Shown one piece after another: positions 39,501-50,200 of a stretch of DNA of 64,000 bases; position 1 is the stretch's first letter, and the number at the start of each line of letters is the position of its first letter. The notes beneath the pieces were generated by a model. It was given only the letters and a program-made list of their open reading frames with translations. It ran no database searches and was not told where the DNA came from. The stretch spans positions 3,537,501 to 3,601,500 of the forward strand of contig NC_090285.1 in NCBI RefSeq assembly GCF_037392515.1. Reading direction: 5' to 3'. The translations under genes were made by a program, and so were the position numbers. Source of the stretch: Haliotis asinina (Eukaryota > Mollusca > Gastropoda > Lepetellida > Haliotidae).

Positions 39501-42500
39501 CTCTAACCAGAACACTAACATAGGATTGCGTTGTCAGACTCACAAACTTGGTGATACGTGGCCGTAATCTGAGCACTAGACTGACTGATCCAAAACTTAT
39601 TATCTACCAGCTACCACCCTGTAGCTAGAATGTTGTGCAGTATTAAATTAGAGAATAATCAAACAATTATTGTGATGAGTAAACTGAGTTTGTATCGCAA
39701 AATTTCAGCAAATTATTTTGCTATGGACAGATGGCATCACTTCCACAACCAAGTGATTCTTTGAAAAAGAAATTTGTAAGAATTCAGAAATAAATAACAG
39801 TATGAAAATAATTCTAATTTAAAGGTATTATTGTACAGTTTGTCATTTGGTAACATACTTTGTGGTATTTCCAAAAATCAGTTTCACTTAACAGCAATAG
39901 TTGTAAGGTTAATAGGTTTGCCACAGTCATATATGAAGCATTTCCAGGAGGTTTGTGTGCATGGAAGCGTTTCCAATTGGTGCTGTATTACATGTAAAGG
40001 CAAGATTGTCTCAATCCTAACACTGGGATCATTGTCTTGTCACAAAGTGAATCTATTATTCATGTGTTTTGTGATTGGCACAGTCAATATTTCCCTGCAT
40101 CCCAAGTCTGGAAGACCTGACTCCATCTTTACTATCACAGACATGAATGTTCACCTCAGTTCTTCCTTCACGCTTGCCATCGACTCACTAAAACATACAA
40201 AAATATACATCAGGCATTGTGAAAATGCTTCTTGTGCGGTTTGTCTTCAGTTTGAATCCAACAAACTTCTCTTCTACATTGTATTGACATTGAAACTGTT
40301 TTTATTGGTGATTAAAAATGTAGTTGTCAATTTGTCTTTACTGATTTGTCATGGGCATACAGAGCAGTCATGGTTGTAGTGTACCTTATTAAAGTAACGT
40401 GAATTCTCATGGACATAGGACAGTGCTGAGATGTCAGTGTAGAAAAGGCCCAAGTCACGGCTTGTCATATAACTTGTTTTACTAAATCTCAAGGCAAATA
40501 TCCAAAGAAACGGAAGAAAGAAATAATGCTGAATCCTGTCTCGCCCTTTTTGTCTGCACCCTGGGGAACACTTGTTTGACTAAATCAGGAAGCTAATGCC
40601 ATCATTTGTCTTAACACTTTGAATTAGCCCACCTTTACTATTTGTTAAGCCGAGCTTCTGTGGTTCACTTTCTTTTAACCTTTTGCCAATTTTGTTGGTG
40701 TTCAAGGGGAAGTCCTTTGAAAAAGAGTACCATCAAAACTGAATTTGCCTGGATATAAAAGTCCTTTCAGTTTTTTATGACAAATGTTAAAACAAAACTT
40801 AATCAGATTTTTTAATACTTTACCTATATACAACAATTTAAATTCATGGGCTGTCGATACATATGGTATGTCCCTATCCTGCTGGTTTCTATAGTAGTAT
40901 AGGGGCATACCCTTTGTATTGATAGCCTGTGTGTAAACTGACAAATATTTGCATTTGCACAGATACATTTGCAAGAAATTGCTGACATTTCCTGAATTTT
41001 ATTCAGTCTAATATTGGTGGCCACGCCATGGAGAGAGTCTGGGATTGATATCCTCCCTGACACAGTGTCAGTGCACAGTATCTGCGTCATGATGAAAACA
41101 GTTTTTGTTGTTTGAAACAGAAAGTTAAAATATCTTTGTTCTTGGTTAGCTTAAGTGTTTTAAGTTATGTCTTTTATACATAATCACTTTGTTTTCTTTA
41201 CAATAACAATGTCAACATCCATGTAATCCATTTTCACAATAATAGGACTTTTCTCTGTACTTTTTTACCAAGGACATTTTTCCGTACAATCTATTTATGA
41301 TTAAGGTGAGATTCTTTTCCCTCGTGTTGAAAATAATTCATAATTTGCGAGATGGAAATATTATGAACAAAAGAGGATACTGGATGCTGTTGGGGTTATT
41401 CATATGTATATTGTTCGCTACAGAAGATATCACCTAAATGTACCGGATCAATCACTTGTTTTGTTCTGTATATTTCGAAATGGTTTTCTATTGTCAATAG
41501 CACCTCGCGACTGTGTTTGTCCGTCAAGCACTTGACCTGACAAGCTGTATCGAAGACCAACTAGTTTATGGGTAGCTTTTGTCTGGAGTTAGATTACATT
41601 GATCAGCAGAGGAGGATCTTTGCCCATCACAGCTCTGACGTTGATTGCCGGCAGTTACCTGCTGGAGTTGTGGAAACAACTGCCCCATCTTGCATCACCA
41701 AACCACCACAGTCCAGGGCTGGTGACAGTATGTTTAGGATATCTTGGAAAGGTTGAAGGTTCTTTATTGCTGTTATTGAACTATAAATAGAAGAGTCTTT
41801 GTTCTTGTAATTTATTATTATAGTCCTAGAGATGTTTTGTGAGTCCTGTGGGTCTGTCACCATTGATATAAGGTGGCTTGAGTCTATGGGAGTAGGCGTA
41901 GCTCACTTGATCATGCAGAGGTGGTGTAGGATCAGAGGTGGATCTCCAAGTTTACGTTTTGTGTCTCATTGTTTTTATTCCCTCTCTGATATCAATGTAC
42001 ATGTGTCTCATTGTTTTTATTCTCTCTCTGATATCAATGTACATGTGTCTCATTGTTTTTATTCCCTCTCTGATATCAATGTACAAAAGAATCCCAACAA
42101 TAGAGACTAGCACCTGTCAGATCTGTTTGTAAACCTTTCATAGTCTTAGTGCACTTGACTCTGGCACATGTGTACGTTGTAGCAGAAGGTGCAAAGGTAC
42201 TGCACCATCACGGCCACAGACATCAAGCAGTGAGCAGCAGACTGTTTTCATGTAGGGCATTCATCTCTAACTCTTAGTAAATCTACAAATGTTATTTTGG
42301 ACCAGTGAAGTACAGACAGGACCACTAATTACTGCCCACTCACTGGTGATCTAGTGGGATATTTGGAAAGGTGTCTAACACTGTAAATCTGTGTTGAAGT
42401 ATTCAAATTACAAGGATATTAGCACCATGATCACCTCCTGGATCAGGCCTCAGAGTGAACATGTTTAATTGGGACATCCGACTTAAACTACAGCATGGTA

Positions 42501-44184
42501 TCTCAGAGGTCCATGGCATCTTACCACCTCACTCACTCTACACTTGAAGCATTATTAGGTGATGTTTTCCAGGCCTGTGTAGCTTCAGGCTCAGTTGAGA
42601 ACAGATTCATCTTCTCAAGGTGTACATCATTAGAAGCAAGATAGCCCTAATCATTATGCTATCTGAAGTATCACCTTCCTCTCCAGGGACAAGGTGATCC
42701 TTTGATGTCATCAAAAGTCTCCAGTGGCTGAATTGCACTTCAGGAACATAAAGACCAATCAGACCATCTCCAATTATTCCACCTTGTTAGATATCTGTAG
42801 TATTAATTCCATTTGCTACCCTAAGGGTCAGAAGTAACCGGGTTCATGAACAATGTTTATGCACTCATGCAAATATCCCACTCACCAGTGTATTGTTGAC
42901 GTCATCCAGAAGACGTTATTGACGTCATTTGAATGTCATTTGGATGTACAGTTGGACTCGAGAACTGACACCATAACTGAAGTTGGTTGACATCGTTCAG
43001 CAGTTGTGGTGGGTCTGATCAGTGCTTGCCTCCAAAGGAGAGCTCGAACAGATTGGTAGTTCAGAAATGATTATATTTACATGTTTTGTGCTAACATGTG
43101 TACCATACTAATTTTACTGAACCCTTGTGAGAAGCCATGTTCTCAATTTCTCTTGGGTGGGACTGTAGGGTATCTCAGTGGATAAAGTGTTTCCTCATCC
43201 TGCCAAAGACTTGGGTTCGAAGTCCACTTCTGGTGTCCCCGTTGGTAATATTGCTAAAGCAGCATGAAAGTAAAGTCATTCATTCGTTGTCTTTGCTGAT
43301 ACATGAACTCTGACTTTTTCGTAAAATCAGCATGACACACATTTGTAAACAATTTACATAAATTGCATCCATGATGGTGATACAGTATGCTCATATTAAT
43401 ATCAAACTGTGTTTTTTTCGTTATTCTGTTATTCTAATATCTTAATTTCCTGTGTTTCCAGAATTAAGGATATAGAAGAGATCAAACTAGCTCATCTTGA
43501 GTTAGACACGTCCAGCCTTAAACATGAAGTGCCAAGTCCCAGTGAGCCGCCGTCTGCCCCATGTTCTGAGCAGGTCACCCCTGACACGTCAAGGTCATGC
43601 ACGCCAAATCCGTTCCTTGCACCATCAGCAATCACCATCCCAAGCAATAAAGACTCACTTAACTGCAAAAACTGTAAAACAAAGGTTGAGGAAAAACAAA
43701 TTCCATGCCGATGGAGAAACTGCTCAGTGAAAATCGACCCTAGTATAAACATGTTGGAGCATATACGACAGGTCCATGTAGATCCACAACAACAGAGTGA
43801 GACTTTCGTGTGCCTGTGGGATGGATGCAAGGTGTATAACAAGTCCTCCTGTTCCATGTCGTGGCTGTCTAGACATATTGTGTGCCACAGCGGACACAAA
43901 CCCTTCAAGTGTATTGTGGAGGGGTGTGGGCAGAGGTTTACCACTCATGCAGGACTGGAGAGACATGTCAATAGTCATTTTAATACACTACCACAAGCCA
44001 ATCAGAAGACGCAGAAACTTCGAGAAGACACACCAACCAAATTACTGCGGAAACGAAAGATAAAGAGAAGGCGGCCTCAAGGAAGTAAGTATCCAAGAAG
44101 GGAATGTTGCATATACATGACCTTCACTTTGGTCCAAGGACATGAACACAAACACATGCTGCGCATGCACACACGCTCACACGC

Positions 44185-44226
<42 letters not shown>

Positions 44227-47200
44227 ACACACACCATTTGAATATACTCACTTTCACCTTTTTGCAAGAAAGAAAATATGCAGCCAGTAATGTGACCTTC
44301 ACCTTGTTTCTAGTAATGGAAAGTAGAGATACAAGACCTTCACCTGGTTTTAAGGAAGGGACTTTATGCATCAAGAACGTGATCGTCACCTTATTTTCAT
44401 GACACAAAAACACATGGCCTTTACCTTGAGATGATCTTCACCCAGTTCTAGGAGTATGAGATTTCCTGTTGTGCCTTTAACAGTATTCCACCAACATCTC
44501 AGCAAGGAACAAAAACGGGCTTCACACATTGTGCCCTTTAGGCCTTGCTAGTGTTCTATTTTGTACCAGGCAGGTTTTTGTTTTTAAGACTTATTTGGTG
44601 CTGATCACCTTTGGTTGAGTGAACTATGCGTCTGCTCTGTGCATCGGCTCCAATAGATGTTTAATAAATGGTGCCTGCTGCTTTGCCTTACATATATAAA
44701 ACAAGGGTTGGCCAGTATGTCAGTCAGTGTGTGCATTAATCTCAACTTCAAGACACCTCACCCATCATGAACAGCCTCATAAAAGTCCAAACAACCTATG
44801 TTGATGCAGGATTTAGTAAGATGCTTCTAGATGTATGCAGCTAGAAATCACTGTGAAGGAAGACTGTCTTTGCAACTGTGTAAGTGGCAGGGATGAAGAC
44901 TGAGTTGTCAGTGGAAACATACTCCTGTCATGTTCCCACAGTTACCACATTTTTCAACAGTTGTTACCGTGGGGACAGGAACTGAATGAATGTACATGAA
45001 AATCTCTAGCCAATTGGCATGGACAGACAGGCTTCATGCAAGAGTTTCATATTGGTCATGACTGTCTACCATGGTCATTGACAGCCGTCCCAAATTTTAG
45101 CCTGAAGCCCAAGTAAATGAAAATTCTGTTTTATCGAGGTTCATAGCACCGGTATTATATATATATGGATCAGTTTAAGATTGTTTTCAATTTAGTTGAT
45201 CATACAACATATCAGACATGTTAGAACTGATTTTCAGCACGCCATGCTTTTTGAAAGAGGCAGCTACTTGGATCAGGTGGTCATCCTGTTGATCACCAGA
45301 TTGTCTGTTCCAGAGCTGATTATTTACATACACTCTCACACACTCACTCAGTCCAGGTAACTATTATGGAGAGTCAGCACAATGACCAGCAAGATAGTTG
45401 ATATAATGTTTACTATATAGTTACCCATTGCTATCAAGTGTTGTAAACACACGTCCATATTTGTATTACCACAGATGTATAGAAAATACTGCATTGAAAG
45501 GTGGCATGTACATTTGTGAGGTCTAAGAATGATATGTCTCACATTATTCTGGGTCATGACTTCACCTGCCCATCTGTTAGTTCATTATCGTAGCATTACA
45601 AATCATTCATCAACATGGAAAGGTTGCCGCTATTCATTGATCTCCTTATTATCATGGTCCATGGCACTCGAGTTACACAGGTGAGAACACAGGTGAGGTT
45701 GGTGTGTCATTGTCCGATACAGGCTGCCTGATCTCCTGGCCCCCTCCCTGCAGAGATTATCAGTCCAAGTGAGGCGATCGCTGCAAGGTGTCAATTACAC
45801 CTGTCTGTATGTGATGGATAGTTTTCTTCAGTACTACTTTGAAGAAACAAATTTCAAAATTTTTGTAATTATCAAGTTTTTTAACAAGCACAAAACTTTT
45901 CATTAGCAAGTTTTGACTGGTTATTATCTCATAAAGATCCAACAGGCTCCTGTTAGCTTGTTTTCATCAAGATGCAAGTAAAATACTGACATGTTAGTGT
46001 TCAATGAACTGTGCTGTTACAATCTGAAAGTAGACAGCATTACAAAGGATTTACCATAATAGCGTTATAATGAGGTAATTACAAGGTGGGTGGTATAATG
46101 AGGTCACCTGTCAGCAGGTGAGACTGCCAGTCAACACAGATAGACAAAAAACAAAGATATAAATAGCATTGACTGAGTCGCCTTAAATACTGTAGACCCA
46201 GACTTATTGGCCAGACTAACTGAAGCACATTTAGAAGGTAAAGAGAGGTTGTTTGCTAGGACCAGCTGAGAGAGTCTGTGGTATAGCATTGGTATCCCGC
46301 AGGAGGTTGACAAACATGTCATTATGGCTGATAGGTTTATGATTTACACCTGCCCGTCCGCTTATCTCATATGAGTAGTGATGGCAGAACATACCTTGAT
46401 GTGATATGGGGTGGGCTAAGACAACTGAAGTCTTTGAAGTCATCAGCACTAATGTTATTTCCAGTTCAGGTGTACTGATTCTTTCAAACCAGAAGTTGAT
46501 CATCTGAAAGAATTAGAGTTCTGCTTTTAAAAGTCAATGGCTGTCTCAGTGATTGAAATATATACTCTGCTATCTGTTTTATGTTTGTGGAAACTTCTTT
46601 CAATGTCATCACCCCAAAGAGCCGGGTTCGAGTCCCAACATGGGTACAATGTGTGAAGGCCATTTTTGGTGTCCCAAGAACCTTGATATTGCTTGACCAA
46701 TGCTGAAAACTTTGTTAAACAATAAAGACACTCACTCACTTACTCACTCTCTCATTCACTGAGCTGGAGTGGAGGTGTAACAGACTGGTTAAATCCTCCA
46801 CTTGTAAAGCTGAAGATTCAGTTTTCCACATAGGTGCAATATGTGAAACCCATTTCTGGTCTCCCACAGTGATATTACTGGAATATTGGTACAAGCCGTG
46901 TAAAACTATACTCAACACCCCTTCAATTTCCAGATAGCTTTATCTATGGTAGAGGCAGAATGATTTTAAATCTGCTTCTTTCCATTTAGCTTATGAATGG
47001 CCTCTGTGTGCTGATAAATTATCTGTTTTGTTTCCATCTGTGTGACCCTTGAAGATCTGGGTTAGTATTGATCTTCAGCAGCCCATCATTATCATAAGCA
47101 GTGATGTCATTGTATCCCATCTGTGTTGATCGATGCTCATCCTTTTGATCACTAGATTGTCTGGTCTAGATTATATTATTTACAGAATTCCAAAACGTAG

Positions 47201-50200
47201 CTGAAATGTTACTGAGTGCAGTATCAACCAACCATGTCGATGTTCATTAAGACAGTGGTATGCAGAGTCAAACAAATACTGATTCAATAAAAGTGATTTT
47301 AAAACTATGCCTCCACTTCACAAGTATAATTCTAGAGCTCTTATCCCCAAAGCAACTGTTTACAAGTGCAAGTGTAAGTGGTGTTTTGAAGTAAGAAGTA
47401 AGTGACACTTGATAATAACGTGTTGCCTCATGTTGATCAAGTGTCACCCACTGCTGAAGTCGGGCGCTGGAAATATAAACAACTTACCTTGCATTAATTC
47501 TAACACGCATAAGCAGTTAATTTTAGTTTGATCACACTGTTCACAGTTTTACTATCTTGTAACCTTAAGTTCTTCCTGTCTGAGCGTTTTAGTGAGAAGA
47601 GTTCGGCCCATTTTTAGCAACATTCAAGCTAACTTAGGGAGTGTACTTCAGAAATGGGTCTTTTTTTCCCATGTTGGGATTTGAACTCTGTCTTCAGTTA
47701 ATAGGCAAACACTTTAACCTTAAGGCTACTGATGCTAAGTTATTATATTGGGTTTTGTTTATTTTTTTCAGGTACAAAGCCTCAATAATTCATTATAAAG
47801 GGAAAGAATATATATATAGATAGATTTTTCATTGAAGAGTGTTTTTCAAATATTTCAACGGCTGTACATATTAAAGTGTTTGTAAAGTAGGCCTTCCTTG
47901 TTAAATATCTAGTTGCCAAGACCTTTATGGGTGAATAACATCATAAACAAATCAAAAGTAGAAAGGGTCCATGATTTTAACATGTTTATTTTTTTTAATG
48001 TTGACCGAAATTGGAAAGGAAGCTGACTGGGGTGTCATGTTCTGTTCCTGTTCGGAAGCAATCGTGTGTGAAGTGTTAATGGAACATTGATTTTCTGAAA
48101 TCTGACAACAGTTACATCCTATAGTAGTGATAATGAGCATGGCAGTCCTGTAGAGAAGGCAAGTCTTTCTGTTGTCCCATTCAGACAATATGTACAACCT
48201 TGTACTTTGTTGTACTTTGTGAACATTGCACCACACATGACATTTACTGGCTGTTTGAATTTCCAATGAAAGGCTATTTCCAGCCAAGATACTCTGCATA
48301 TCACTCCCTTACTTAGGTCAGTATGACCTGTATTGTATTGATCATGTGACATATATAGAATATTGATGTTTATCACACAAGTTGAGAGGTTATTGTCACA
48401 TTATACGGCTAGAACCATAATCCCTGCTGTTCATAATACTACACAGCCAGCTGTCACGGAGAGCTGTGTCCAAGGTCATCACCGTGCTCATACGCACACA
48501 GACGAATAAACCTCTCTTATTTATCAGCAATGTTTCAATTTGAAGTAAAGTTTCAGCATGATGGATATTTTCTCAGTATAATCACAATTAGTCTGTCCTT
48601 GTTCAGAACCTTTCTTTTGTGAAGGTTCATTTTCAATTTTCTGCCAGGCAGTTCAATGGAGTCTTTCACCAATCTCTCCTTTTGTGATGTATTCCTTCAT
48701 TTTAATCTTTGGTCCATGGGTGGCCCAGTCATGTAGGATGTTAAGAGTTACATCCCTTGGGCATGCCAGGCACATATTATCAGATTTCCTGTAATTTGTT
48801 TTTGAATTTGTCAGCGACAAATCCATGTGAGTTTCACCAGTTTCTGGTAAAGTTTCACAAAAGTAGAAATTGTCTTTGATCTGCATCACTGTAAGCATAC
48901 ATGAGGTGATTAATCCTCACTCACTCACACTTAGTTATGACATTAACGTTAACCTGTCATTCAACTTCGTGAGTAACAGTGCTGTGTTGCCATGTTGGAG
49001 GCTCCACACCTTGATGAAGTCACATAATGACTGTCTAACCATGACACGCAGGATCAAAATGGTACTGTCATCACGTCTTTGAAGGGCATTTAGAAGTGAA
49101 ATGCATAAGAATGACGATTTTATGGATATCAACTTCTTTATATGAGAACACAACGTTTCGGAGTTAATGCTTACTCCTTCATCAGGTCAGAATGAAGATT
49201 TTATGGATATCAACTTCTTTATATGAGAACACAACGTTTCGGAGTTAATGCTTACTCCTTCATCAGGTGATGAAAGGAGTAAGCATTAACTCCGAAACGT
49301 TGTGTTCTCATATAAAGAAGTTGATATCCATAAAATCTTCATTCGGTACCGTCATCCCTCGCCATAACGCGTTTCTTGGGGTCCACGGATGAACCCCCAT
49401 GTTATAGTACCTATTACATAATGTGGAACAAAAGGGCAAGTAAAATCGTTTTTTCCAAGGACATAACAAAACTGCTATTTCATGTATTGTGCCCAGGCTG
49501 ACAGGAAATGGATACATTTTCATATTTTCTTTCACTACAAACCTGTTTGTTGTAGCTGAATGATCATATGTCAACAAACTTTTTTTTTGCGGTAAAAATA
49601 GTGAGATGTCTCAAAGACACATCCATGACAGATCATATTTTATGTGCATAGAAACTACCCAGCAATACACTGAAGTGCAGTTGCATAGCCTTAGTTTTGA
49701 ATCTAAATATACTACCCATCAAAAGTTTGCCCTCACTTGCATAAATGCAGACACGTGAACTTATATATTGTAAATAATCTAAGTAAACTCAGTCTCTGTG
49801 TATTTCGTTACACTCCACCACTGAGTCTAACCAAACCTAGTAGAAGGTCGCATCAGGTAGCTTTTGACCGACCAATGACCAATCAAACGCAAGACAGTTA
49901 AATAGATTTAACCAATCAGACAACTGCTACTATTTAGGGATCGGAGGGACTTTCAAAATATTCAGGTCACTGACACAGATCTCTCCACAAAGAAAAATCC
50001 GCATATAACACAGTTATTTGACCTGCAGTATATACGCTTTGGGGTTTCTGTTGACATGGTTACCATTAGCTAATATTTCCGCAAGATGACACCCTTAAAT
50101 ACTGTTCAAAACACTATTTTCACGACTGTTTACTCACCGTTGTCATGGTAGTACATACACCGTGTGCATCACCCATAAGCGAGCGTATGCTATATAGCAT

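Larger units (their letters stand above)
535..43461 (+). other. AEBP2 intron 1 (about 42.9 kb)
   Basis: Bounded by GTAAGT and a polypyrimidine tract with TTTCCAG, in matching phase. It holds the minisatellites, SINEs and other repeats listed separately. Stretches 541-7940, 8965-10020, 10645-12770, 16465-20680, 25220-27720, 35000-37680 and 39665-41955 are AT-rich with scattered short open frames. Apart from the small items listed, nothing in them is recognised as a gene, RNA or domain. Confidence 0.85.

Noticed and set aside
39831-40379. 182-codon + strand frame outside repeats
   Set aside because: Begins with TTG, has no ATG for the first few dozen codons, no recognisable domain, lies deep in intron 1 and matches intronic composition; probably chance.
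43492-44063. Other-frame and minus-strand open frames over the zinc-finger exon
   Set aside because: They are shadows of AEBP2 exon 2.
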